A DNA stretch of 47,472 nucleotides, from positions 1-47,472 of the forward strand of contig JALVFE010000004.1 in assembly GCA_027030245.1 (NCBI GenBank). The letters are read 5' to 3'. This stretch comes from Melioribacteraceae bacterium (GTDB lineage: Bacteria > Bacteroidota > Ignavibacteria > Ignavibacteriales > Melioribacteraceae). Below the pieces are notes generated by a model, which did not search any database, was not told the origin of the DNA, and was given only the letters and a program-made list of their open reading frames with translations. The translations under genes and the position numbers were made by a program. How positions within the stretch are numbered: position 1 is the first letter of the stretch; the number at the start of each line of letters is the position of its first letter. Of the stretch, positions 37,178 to 43,984 are shown one piece after another.

Positions 37178-37386
37178 AAATCCCAAATTCCAAATGACAA
37201 ATAACAAGTGACGAATGACAAGTGACGAATGACTAATGACTATTGACCAATAACAAAATACATCACTCCGATTATGTATATGCTTTATATTGTTATATTG
37301 TTTTATGGATATGTCACGCCATACGGCGTTTTCTGGTTGAAATGGAGAGTTCTCTTTAGATCCCGAAACGAGTTCGGGATGACAAG
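37178..37386 (+). repeat. Tandem intergenic repeat, copy 1 (period 263)
   Basis: It opens with AAATCCCAAATTCCAAATGAC and a run of TGAC-ending heptamer-like words, then AAAATACATCACTCCGATT, a TTATATTGTTATATTGTTTT stretch, GATATGTCACGCCATAC and a GATCCCGAAAC..GTTCGGGATGAC palindrome. Copy 2 begins at 37441. An inverted version is at 12261-12418, and a partial one is at 38218-38297. No gene is present; frames here are shadows of the repeat. Confidence 0.85.
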
Positions 37387-37440
37387 TTCTATTCAATACG
37401 CCAAGGTGGACATAATAACAGACAAGAAATTCCAAATAAC

Positions 37441-37639
37441 AAATCCCAAATTCCAAATGACAAATGACAAGTGACAAATGACGATTGACCAATAACAAAA
37501 TACATCACTCCGATTTGGTTTATGCTTTATATTGTTATATTGTTTTATGGATATGTCACGCCATACAGCGTTTACGGGATGAAATGGAGAGTTCTTTTTA
37601 GATCCCGAAACGATCCGCCGTGGCGGACGGGATGACAAG
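37441..37639 (+). repeat. Tandem intergenic repeat, copy 2
   Basis: Same order of modules as copy 1 with about ten percent differences by eye. The terminal palindrome here has an extra GATCCGCC/GGCGGAC core. Downstream lie two more small hairpins of related type: 37654-37686 (ATGCTG..CAGCAT enclosing TTCGCC/GGCGAA) and 37755-37775 (ATGCTGAAC-TCG-GTTCAGCAT). Confidence 0.85.
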
Positions 37640-37822
37640 TTCTCCTTACCGTCATGCTGTTCGCCGTAGGCGAATTATTTCAGCATCCAATTCAAATCAT
37701 GCATTCTTTTTAGATTCCGAAACCAGTTCGGAATGACAGGTTCTTCTTATCGTCATGCTGAACTCGGTTCAGCATCTACTAAATTATTTTGTTACCAAAA
37801 CCGTCCACGCGATAGTTGAATT

Positions 37823-37903
37823 AAACCTCCCGAACCCCGTAGGGGTTCAATATTTATAATAATCATATTCCCCTTTAACGTTAAAACCCCGTAGGGGTGA
37901 CAC
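37823..37903 (+). repeat. Interspersed repeat with CCCGTAGGGG modules, copy 1
   Basis: An 81-base unit beginning AAACCTCCCGAACCCCGTAG and ending in AAAACCCCGTAGGGGTGACAC. It is repeated with very few changes at 38524-38604. A further palindrome GCTCC-TAC-GGAGC lies at about 37975-37987. No coding sequence was seen. Confidence 0.8.
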
Positions 37904-38056
37904 CTTAAATTTGTGTTGTGGTTTTGTGTCACTCCTCTGGAGTTTGTTTTTTAAAATATTACTATAAATATTATGCTCCTACGGAGCACTATTTTATAGA
38001 ATGATCAAACGGCCTAAAACAAGTTGCGTTAAAAAATTCGTGCGGAGTAGCGTTAA

Positions 38057-38119
38057 AAAAATAATGCTGTCTGAGTCCCGGTATATCGGTAGATATAGCG
38101 GGACGAGTTCATTATTTTT
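38057..38119 (+). repeat. Composite hairpin in the repeat block
   Basis: An outer stem of ten pairs (AAAAATAATG / CATTATTTTT) encloses an internal loop and an inner stem of 13 pairs with one mismatch (GTCCCGGTATATC / GATATAGCGGGAC) closed by GGTA. Directly after it is the 12-base palindrome AGCTACGTAGCT (38120-38131). This could be a structured RNA, a hairpin end of a small mobile element or a transcription terminator; it is not coding. Confidence 0.55.
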
Positions 38120-38178
38120 AGCTACGTAGCTAAGAATTTTAGCAAATTGTTTTCAGCCTTGATTTTTTCTTTGGTTCG

Positions 38179-38204
38179 TTTCTTTTGTATCAAGACAAAA
38201 GAAA
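38179..38204 (+). repeat. Perfect hairpin TTTCTTTTGT / ACAAAAGAAA
   Basis: Ten perfect pairs with loop ATCAAG, preceded by AGCCTTGATTTTTTCTTTGG. It is part of the same non-coding repeat block. From memory this type of sequence is widespread in Bacteroidota-like genomes, but I cannot check that here. Confidence 0.6.
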
Positions 38205-38251
38205 TGAACATTGTGTTTCACGCCATACGGCGTTTTCTGGTTGAAATGGAG

Positions 38252-38507
38252 AGTTCTTTTTAGATCCCGAAACGATCCGCCGTGGCGGACGGGATGACAG
38301 AGAAAGAAACTTCAAATAACAAATTCCAAATTCCAATTACTCTGTGAAAATCTGTGTTTAATCTGTGTACATCTGTGGTTTCTTTTTTAACCTCAGATTC
38401 GCACGGATTTCGGCACAGATTTACACAGACGGAATTTTAAACTTCACTGCTACCCCCATCCAAACAGTTGTAAAATTAAATTATTTTTCATTAGCGAATT
38501 AGCGGCG
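38252..38507 (-). repeat. Right arm of the long inverted repeat (partner at 11913-12191)
   Basis: Reverse complement of the left arm over about 255 bases, including CGCCGCTAATTCGCTAATGA at the outer end, the ACAGATTTACACAGACGGAA region, the ATCTGTGTACATCTGTGG region and the GATCCGCC/GGCGGAC palindrome. See the left arm for differences. Confidence 0.8.
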
Positions 38508-38523
38508 GCTTCCCAAACATCAA

Positions 38524-38604
38524 AAACCTCCCGAACCCCGTAGGGGTTCAATATTTATAATAATCATATTCCCCTTTAACGTTAAAACCCCATCGGGGTG
38601 ACAC
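38524..38604 (+). repeat. Interspersed repeat with CCCGTAGGGG modules, copy 2
   Basis: Matches 37823-37903 nearly base for base; the second GTAGGGG core has changed to ATCGGGG. Confidence 0.8.
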
Positions 38605-38610
38605 ATTAGA

Positions 38611-38650
38611 TTCCAAATTCCAAATGATTAGTGACGAATGACAAATAACT
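38611..38650 (+). repeat. TTCCAAATTCCAAATGA-type repeat on the distal side of the integron
   Basis: TTCCAAATTCCAAATGATTA followed by GTGACGAATGACAAATAAC. The same kind of sequence, in the same orientation, lies at 47333-47392 on the integrase side, so the integron is bracketed by members of this family. Confidence 0.6.
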
Positions 38651-38667
38651 AATTTCAAACGTAAGAC

Positions 38668-38696
38668 GTAGGGGACGCAAATTTTGCGTCCCCTAC
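38668..38696. repeat. Perfect 14-bp inverted repeat
   Basis: GTAGGGGACGCAAA, one central T, then TTTGCGTCCCCTAC. It is an isolated REP-like palindrome between the repeat block and the last integron cassette. Confidence 0.7.
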
Positions 38697-38874
38697 AATA
38701 ATTTTTCATTCGTGAATGGGCGGCGTTTATTTTTTATATCCTGAAACAATCCGCCGATGTAAACGGGATGATGATTTCTAAGGAATAAATAAAAAAGCGC
38801 CGGCTCTGCAAAAAAAAACAAGCCGAATCTAAATTTGTTTTAAGAATAATAAATTATAAACGAGCTGTAATGGA

Positions 38875-38945
38875 TATAATGACCAAGCTTACCGGCCGCT
38901 ATGGAGCGCAGCGGATTGACGGTCAGATGTAGCGAGTTGTTAGAC
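38875..38945 (-). other. attC7, terminal and partly degenerate attC site
   Basis: The gene-side core is GTTAGAC on the plus strand (38939-38945), a perfect GTTRRRY / RYYYAAC core. GACGGTCAGATGTAGCGAG pairs loosely with the left arm ATGACCAAGCTTACCGG. The outer core reads ATAATGACC instead of a TAAC-type core, so it may be inactive. It marks the distal end of the array; only repeats lie beyond it. Confidence 0.55.
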
Positions 38946-38960
38946 TTTTTTTAACAAATA

Positions 38961-39524
38961 CTAATCACTATCAATGAGTTCTAATTCGACTAAATCGAAA
39001 TAAGTAATTCCATCTATAAGTTCCGTACCACCGCCATAAAGCAAAACAAAAAGACTGTCACCTTCATTAATATTCAAAGTATCTATTGTAGAATATTTAG
39101 TCCAAATACTATCCGTTATTAAATTTTGCGTTATTATTTCCCGATCATTACCGGTTTGCAAAATTAAAAATGCCGAGCCGTGTATTGTTTTTGATTTAGC
39201 ATATACAGAAAATTTTAAAATATGTCTTCCTAACGAAAGCGGAACAAAATATGACGGGGAGTTTGGAAGCGGGCCATACCATTCTGCATGAATAGAAATC
39301 GACCATTTGCCACCACCCACAGGAGTATCATTGGAAAAACCTATTTTTGAACTATCTTGAATATACCAATATTTCAATGACGGTTGCCCATTAATTTCAA
39401 ATGATGAATTCATTATTAAATTCGTTTTATTATTTACTTCCAAAGGCGAATTATTTTCATTGCAGCCCAATAAATTCAAAATGATTATGAAGAGAAAAAT
39501 TAAAAAATAATTTTTAACCTTCAT
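38961..39524 (-). CDS. Cassette 7: lipoprotein with a carbohydrate-binding-module-like domain
   Basis: A 187-residue lipoprotein (lipobox LNLLGC). After a short linker a single beta domain begins NLIMNSSFEINGQPSLKYW and ends DGITYFDLVELEL, the frame of CBM4_9 / galactose-binding-like jelly rolls. A surface carbohydrate- or protein-binding role is plausible but unproven. AAGG lies 8 bases before the ATG. The stop is 15 bases from attC7. Confidence 0.65.
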   Translation of the reverse strand: MKVKNYFLIFLFIIILNLLGCNENNSPLEVNNKTNLIMNSSFEINGQPSLKYWYIQDSSKIGFSNDTPVGGGKWSISIHAEWYGPLPNSPSYFVPLSLGRHILKFSVYAKSKTIHGSAFLILQTGNDREIITQNLITDSIWTKYSTIDTLNINEGDSLFVLLYGGGTELIDGITYFDLVELELIDSD

Positions 39525-39545
39525 GATAAATACCTTACAAATAAA

Positions 39546-39610
39546 GCCTAACGGCGTTGCTGAAAACCCGCCGTCCCGCGCGAAGCAGTCAAGTTGATTT
39601 GCGGGTTATA
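39546..39610 (-). other. attC6
   Basis: A 65-base site between cassette 6 and cassette 7. Plus-strand ends are GCCTAAC (39546-39552, a perfect RYYYAAC core) and GTTATA (39605-39610). Arms ACGGCGTTGCTGAAAACCCG and AAGTTGATTTGCGGGTTATA pair imperfectly with an extra G, as expected of attC extrahelical bases. The stop of the upstream gene lies 5 bases away. Confidence 0.8.
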
Positions 39611-39615
39611 CAATA

Positions 39616-40332
39616 TTAATTATTACAATTTAATAATTCAGTTATTGATGAGTACTTTAAGCTGATTGGTAATATACTAGTTTTCTCAAAAGGATACTTC
39701 TGACCTACTAAACTATCTAAATGTACAAACTCTTTTATTTTTTTATAGCTGTGTATTCCACTTTCTAATTCTATTTCTATTGCTGAGCCGAATTTAAATA
39801 CAATATATAAATGTGTCGGATTTCTGATGGATTCTTTATTATTATTTGGATTCGTAAAATAATATGTTGCATCTTTTCTCCACCAAATGGATGATGTTGA
39901 AATAATAAAATTAGAATATATATCTTCTTCTGGAATTAAATCATCTAAAGAAAAATCTTTAATGAGCTTACCATTTTTATTGTAAATAACAATGGAGTGC
40001 TTATAACCTAACATTGCATGCTCATCCAGAGTTACTAAATATCCATTTGTTGATACCAATGCTCTACTAGGAGAATTTTCATTTACTAAGTCCGCACTCC
40101 AAACTAGTGTAAATCTTTTTTCAGGGGTATAATCTTCTAATTTTGTATTGATAAAATTGATTTTGTAAAAATAACAAATTGGTTTTTTATTCTTGAGTCT
40201 TGAATTTCTCGGAAATATTTCAGCAATGAATTTTCCCTTGCTAGAATAACTTATAGGACCGATTGGGCCCCAAGTGTCTGAATAAAGATTAAAAGAAAAA
40301 AATAATATTAATATGAATATTCTAATTCGCAT
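39616..40332 (-). CDS. Cassette 6: exported protein of unknown function
   Basis: A 238-residue protein with a signal peptide (residues 1-18, ending LYS). Strand-rich with regular hydrophobic pairs (FTLVWSADLVNENSPSRALV, HAMLGYKHSIVIYNKNGKLI), possibly a partial propeller. I recognise no family. There is no Shine-Dalgarno sequence; the ATG lies 17 bases from the cassette boundary. It is a single-gene cassette. Confidence 0.7.
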   Translation of the reverse strand: MRIRIFILILFFSFNLYSDTWGPIGPISYSSKGKFIAEIFPRNSRLKNKKPICYFYKINFINTKLEDYTPEKRFTLVWSADLVNENSPSRALVSTNGYLVTLDEHAMLGYKHSIVIYNKNGKLIKDFSLDDLIPEEDIYSNFIISTSSIWWRKDATYYFTNPNNNKESIRNPTHLYIVFKFGSAIEIELESGIHSYKKIKEFVHLDSLVGQKYPFEKTSILPISLKYSSITELLNCNN

Positions 40333-40348
40333 AATCCAAAGTTAATTG

Positions 40349-40412
40349 TATAACGGCGTTGCTAATAACCCACCGCTCTGCGCGAAACGGTCAAGTTGAT
40401 TTGCGGGTTATA
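40349..40412 (-). other. attC5
   Basis: A 64-base site, the shortest in the array. Ends TATAAC (40349-40354) and GTTATA (40407-40412). Arms GGCGTTGCTAATAACCCACC and GGTCAAGTTGATTTGCGGG pair with one unpaired G in the right arm and one mismatch in the L box. The gene stop is 7 bases away. Confidence 0.85.
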
Positions 40413-40419
40413 AAGCGTT

Positions 40420-41073
40420 TTATTTTAATTTAATTCCAATGTTAAATAAAATAGTACGATTCTTTAATTTTCCATAATCGTATTCATAGAAATTTGATAA
40501 ATCTTCTATATATTTTATCTCAATTAATATTGGTAAACTAATAATATTTTTCAGTTCTGTGCCAAATCCAACTCTATAGCTCAAAACTACATCTTGAACT
40601 CTTCTGTGTAGTAAATTTACTGCATTTAACGTATAATTTAATGAAGTCCCTAAAATTAAAAATGTGGGGAATTTTCCAAAATTGTATCTGGGCTTTATAT
40701 TTAATGCCAATTCTAAATAACGTACATCAAATGAAATAGTATGCTCACTTTTATAAAGCCCATCCGGATTTTCAACTGTTGATACTGTTGTTTCCTCTGT
40801 AAATCTATTACCTTTTTGTAAGTATGATAATTCTGATTCTAATATAATTAAGTCACTTACAATATAATTCAAAAATATTCCCAAAGTTGGATTTATTGAA
40901 TTACCCTTATAATAATCTTTAGGGTTATAAAATACTGTTTGCTTGATATCAGATAATTTAAAGTTGCTACTACTTATCCCAAATTTGATTCCATATTCAA
41001 AATTTGATTGAGAGTAAATTACTTGACTGACAAAAGCTAATGAGAAAATTAAAAATTTAGATATTTTGTTCAT
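40420..41073 (-). CDS. Cassette 5: outer-membrane beta-barrel protein
   Basis: A 217-residue protein with signal peptide 1-21 (ending IYS) followed by FEYGIKFGISSSNF, then alternating strands (LGIFLNYIVSDLIILESELSYL) typical of the small OMP_b-brl_2 / PorT-type barrels of Bacteroidota. The chain ends GIKLK rather than Phe. Start ATG is directly preceded by AGG. An outer-membrane barrel as integron cargo is unusual. Confidence 0.75.
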   Translation of the reverse strand: MNKISKFLIFSLAFVSQVIYSQSNFEYGIKFGISSSNFKLSDIKQTVFYNPKDYYKGNSINPTLGIFLNYIVSDLIILESELSYLQKGNRFTEETTVSTVENPDGLYKSEHTISFDVRYLELALNIKPRYNFGKFPTFLILGTSLNYTLNAVNLLHRRVQDVVLSYRVGFGTELKNIISLPILIEIKYIEDLSNFYEYDYGKLKNRTILFNIGIKLK

Positions 41074-41097
41074 CCTATTCCATTTTAGTTTTTAGCA

Positions 41098-41405
41098 TAT
41101 AACGGTGTTGCTTTTTACCCGCCTGCCCGCCGTAGCGAAGCGAAGGAGGGTCTGCCCCAAAAGAAAAAGCCAAATAAACACCTGTCCGCCGCAGCTGTTT
41201 CTTCAGCGAAGGCGGAACGAATATTTATTTTTATGAGCCGTGCTTAAGCCTGTCCTCGCGAATGCGGGGATCTATCAACAAGCACGGCGACCAAATTTAT
41301 TTTACACAGTTCCCAAGCCAACAGCAAACCCGAATTAGCAAACCAAACTTAAACCTAGCAGAAAACCCACACGAGTAAGGCGGTCGGGTTGATTTGCTGG
41401 TTATA
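41098..41405 (-). other. attC4, unusually long
   Basis: A 308-base site with ends TATAAC (41098-41103) and GTTATA (41400-41405). Arms ACGGTGTTGCTTTTTACCCG and GGCGGTCGGGTTGATTTGCT pair imperfectly. The centre holds extra palindromes (a GCCCGCCGTAGCGAAGC.. piece, TGTCCGCCGCAGCTG..GCGAAGGCGGA, and CTCGCGAATGCGGGG) that look like host REP-type repeats inserted into the attC loop. Confidence 0.75.
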
Positions 41406-41410
41406 CATAT

Positions 41411-42256
41411 TTATTCAGCTTTTTCTTCTAACCAACCTTTTTTCCATGCATCACAACTAAATCTCTCTAAATTAACTTCACCATCACCACAATATAGCCA
41501 CAATTCATTTAATCCTAGAGAACTAGCATAAGCAATTAACTCATCAAACATTTGTCCGTTGACATAGTCATAATTTGCATTAATCCAATGTGCTTTTACT
41601 GGTAAATTATTGCAAACATAAGCCCACTTATTTTTTCTTGCCTGAAGAGGGTGGTCATATGATGAATACATAAATGAAACATTTGAACATTGCGAAGCAA
41701 TAAATTGATAATCGCTAAGATAATTTGAGATGTCAGTTGATGAAACACTAATTCTTAATTCGGAATTAGGTCTTGTTGTTTGTATGTGATTTGCAGTATT
41801 TATAATATAATTTACTAGGCTTAAATAAGAATATCCCCATGAATCAGGATTTCCTTCAGAGTGTGCTAAAGGTTCTTCTATTTCATAAATTTTTGCCGGT
41901 GCAGCATCTACTATGTTATTCCAATTTGTAGGATCTTTACTCATTGCTTGCATAATATTTTGTGAAAAAACTGCCGTACTTGGGCCATAATCATTCTTTA
42001 TCTTACCAGAAACGGCCATTGAAAAACCAAGTGTATTCTTATAGTACGAGTAATCTGAGAAACCCCTATTTATGCTCCAAATTCCTAATTTTTTACCATA
42101 CTTTGGAGAGTAAGCATCAGGGCAAATCGGTTTATAAAGGTTTGTGTTTCCAACATCATGTTTATTGCTAAGCGTTGGATTAGTTGACTCAGAACAAGAA
42201 ACAATAATTATTAGAAAAGACAATAATAGAAGTTGTAACAGATGATTAGTTTTCAT
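41411..42256 (-). CDS. Cassette 4: lipoprotein with possible TIM-barrel domain
   Basis: A 281-residue lipoprotein (lipobox IIIVSC, Cys21). Segments KLGIWSINRGFSDYSYY, KIYEIEEPLAHSEGNPDSWG, SNVSFMYSSYDHP, VKAHWINANYDYVNGQMF and LNELWLYCGDGE have the strand-loop pattern of a glycoside-hydrolase-like barrel, with Glu and Asp at strand ends. I cannot assign a family. AGGAG precedes the ATG, and the stop is 5 bases from attC4. It is a single-gene cassette. Confidence 0.65.
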   Translation of the reverse strand: MKTNHLLQLLLLSFLIIIVSCSESTNPTLSNKHDVGNTNLYKPICPDAYSPKYGKKLGIWSINRGFSDYSYYKNTLGFSMAVSGKIKNDYGPSTAVFSQNIMQAMSKDPTNWNNIVDAAPAKIYEIEEPLAHSEGNPDSWGYSYLSLVNYIINTANHIQTTRPNSELRISVSSTDISNYLSDYQFIASQCSNVSFMYSSYDHPLQARKNKWAYVCNNLPVKAHWINANYDYVNGQMFDELIAYASSLGLNELWLYCGDGEVNLERFSCDAWKKGWLEEKAE

Positions 42257-42285
42257 TTTTTTCTCCTATTGATATTATTAATATG

Positions 42286-42468
42286 TATAACGGCGTGGCT
42301 TTTCACCCGTCCGCCGAAAACTAAAAAGCCGAGTAAGAGCCAGTGCCTTTAATTATTCGCAATTGTTATTTTACAACACTATTAAAAAACAAACTCCAAA
42401 TTCGTTTTACCTCACATTTCCAATAAAACCGCACCTCCCGAGGCGGTCGGGTGGAAAAGCTGGTTATA
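42286..42468 (-). other. attC3
   Basis: A 183-base site with ends TATAAC (42286-42291) and GTTATA (42463-42468). Arms GGCTTTTCACCCGTCCGCC and GGCGGTCGGGTGGAAAAGC pair perfectly in the L region except A opposite A in the middle and one unpaired G, the mark of an attC extrahelical base. The interior is nearly identical to that of attC2 apart from a missing 16-base piece. Confidence 0.92.
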
Positions 42469-42473
42469 TTGTG

Positions 42474-43361
42474 TTATATACCATAATATGCTGATAAAGC
42501 TGTTGTTAAAATATTTGAGGCAACATTTATTCCTACTTTTAAAATACCATTTGCAGCTTTTGAAATAACTTTTCCAATCCATTGACTTACTTTAGGTCCA
42601 AATTTACCTTCTTTAATAGTTTTATCATCTTCTTTTATAGCTGTTTTTAATTCTTGGATTTCTTTTTCGGTTAAGTCTAATTTACTTTTTAATAATGCTG
42701 CCAAAGCATCAAAATCATTTGTTATTATTTTCATTTCAGATGTTACGTTGACACTACTATTTTTTATGTCACCAAGGACACCTTGAAAATTATTAATTTT
42801 TATTTCTTGAGATTTTACTGCCTTCTCTTTTTCTTCATCTGTGAAGTTCAACCCTTCCCCCAGAATTCCTTTTTTTTCTAATGCAATTGTCCATTCCAAA
42901 ATTCTTGTTTTAACTTCTTCGATAATTGATAAAAATTGAGCTGGATTGATTAAGAATGCGGGCTCACATCCATTAGTTATATCTAATAATTGTAGCTTAA
43001 TAGAATTTGGAATTGGTGCTTCTATTTCTCCTTTCCCATCATATACTTTTGCAACATTTTCAATCTGAGTTATGGGATCATATAATGGTTTTCTAGAAAA
43101 TGTTTCTGCTTCTTTTTTCCCATTGAAATAAATAGGCTGATAACCATGAAAAGGATTCCAAGCCTTCATTTCACCAGCTACAATTCTATATTTTGGTAAC
43201 TTATCTAAATCAGGGTAACCTTTAAGCTCATAATTTATCCATTCTTCAAAGTCAGTTAATCCAAGTTTAGTTGCTAAGATAAGTGCTTTCCTCAATATCG
43301 TTGTTATAGATGAAGTATTATTAATAATATCTTTTTGAATTTCTAATACCAATGAACTCAT
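42474..43361 (-). CDS. Cassette 3: AbiTii-domain protein (abortive-infection-like)
   Basis: A 295-residue soluble protein. The N-terminal 150 residues fit the AbiTii domain: SSLVLEIQKDIINNTSSITT, LILATKLGLTDFEEWINYEL and GEMKAWNPFHGYQPI. The C-terminal part has a Lys/Glu-rich helical region and ends in a Gly/Ala-rich hydrophobic stretch (VISKAANGILKVGINVASNI), which might insert into or contact a membrane. AbiTii proteins are found in defence contexts and are proposed to act in abortive infection (family knowledge, mechanism not settled). AAAGGAG precedes the ATG. The cassette holds one gene. Confidence 0.8.
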   Translation of the reverse strand: MSSLVLEIQKDIINNTSSITTILRKALILATKLGLTDFEEWINYELKGYPDLDKLPKYRIVAGEMKAWNPFHGYQPIYFNGKKEAETFSRKPLYDPITQIENVAKVYDGKGEIEAPIPNSIKLQLLDITNGCEPAFLINPAQFLSIIEEVKTRILEWTIALEKKGILGEGLNFTDEEKEKAVKSQEIKINNFQGVLGDIKNSSVNVTSEMKIITNDFDALAALLKSKLDLTEKEIQELKTAIKEDDKTIKEGKFGPKVSQWIGKVISKAANGILKVGINVASNILTTALSAYYGI

Positions 43362-43378
43362 ACAATCTCCTTTAGCAA

Positions 43379-43577
43379 TATAACGGTGTCGCTTTTCACC
43401 CGTCCGCCGAAAACTAAAACGCCGAGTAAGAGCCAGTGCCTTTAATTATTCTAAATTTTAATTATTCGCAATTGTTATTTTACAACACTATCAAAAAATA
43501 AACTCCAAATTCGCTTTACTCCACATTGCCAATAAAACCGCATCGCCTTAGGCGGTCGGGTGGAAAAGCGGGTTATA
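43379..43577 (-). other. attC2
   Basis: A 199-base site with ends TATAAC (43379-43384) and GTTATA (43572-43577). Arms CGCTTTTCACCCGTCCGCC and GGCGGTCGGGTGGAAAAGCG pair as in attC3 with one unpaired G. Compared with attC3 it has an extra 16-base piece next to TTTAATTATT, which looks like a local duplication. Confidence 0.93.
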
Positions 43578-43594
43578 ACGCTATTTTAACTTAT

Positions 43595-43978
43595 CTACTT
43601 ATTTTGAATACTATTAGAACGTAATTTATAACCAATTGTTGCTTCGACAATTTTTTTCTTAATTAACTCAATTTTATCGCCTTTTAGAATTGGCAAGTCT
43701 AATATTTTAGCAAATTTTTCCAATTGTTCCTTTGACGTAAAATATTTATTTAATAATTCAATTCCTTGCTCTCTACTTTTAAGCACTCGTAATTCTGATT
43801 CTATTTTATCGAAATCAATATTTGATTTTATGTTTTTTCTTTTTGACTTAGACTTTATAATTATCTCAAGTTTTGCCTCCCCTTTCAACAATGAAATTAT
43901 TTCATCATTATTAAGATTGTTGAATTCTTTTTGTACTATTTGCAGTAATTTTATGAAATTATTTTTTATCTCTTCCAT
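43595..43978 (-). CDS. Cassette 2, second gene: small helical protein with SAP-like C-terminal motif
   Basis: A 127-residue basic, helical protein six bases behind the ParA gene, in the same cassette. The C-terminal half, EQLEKFAKILDLPILKGDKI followed by ELIKKKIVEA, has the helix-turn-helix-like layout of SAP / Rho-N DNA- or RNA-binding motifs; the ending ATIGYKLRSNSIQNK is conserved-looking. By position it may be the DNA-binding partner of the ParA ATPase in place of a classical ParB (inference). I do not recognise a named family. Confidence 0.7.
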   Translation of the reverse strand: MEEIKNNFIKLLQIVQKEFNNLNNDEIISLLKGEAKLEIIIKSKSKRKNIKSNIDFDKIESELRVLKSREQGIELLNKYFTSKEQLEKFAKILDLPILKGDKIELIKKKIVEATIGYKLRSNSIQNK

Positions 43979-43984
43979 ATAGTT

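Noticed and set aside
37178-37500. Possible CRISPR array, because of the short recurring TGACAAATGAC words
   Set aside because: Units are irregular, 7-10 bases long, without constant-length unique spacers, and no cas genes are present.
37118-37638. Frames of 66-126 codons over the tandem repeat
   Set aside because: The predicted sequences are low-complexity translations of the repeated words (for example SLVICHL-type repeats) and recur with each repeat copy.
43379-43577. attC sites considered as rho-independent terminators
   Set aside because: The arms are long, imperfect and separated by over 130 bases, with core words at both outer ends and an unpaired G; this fits attC and not terminators.
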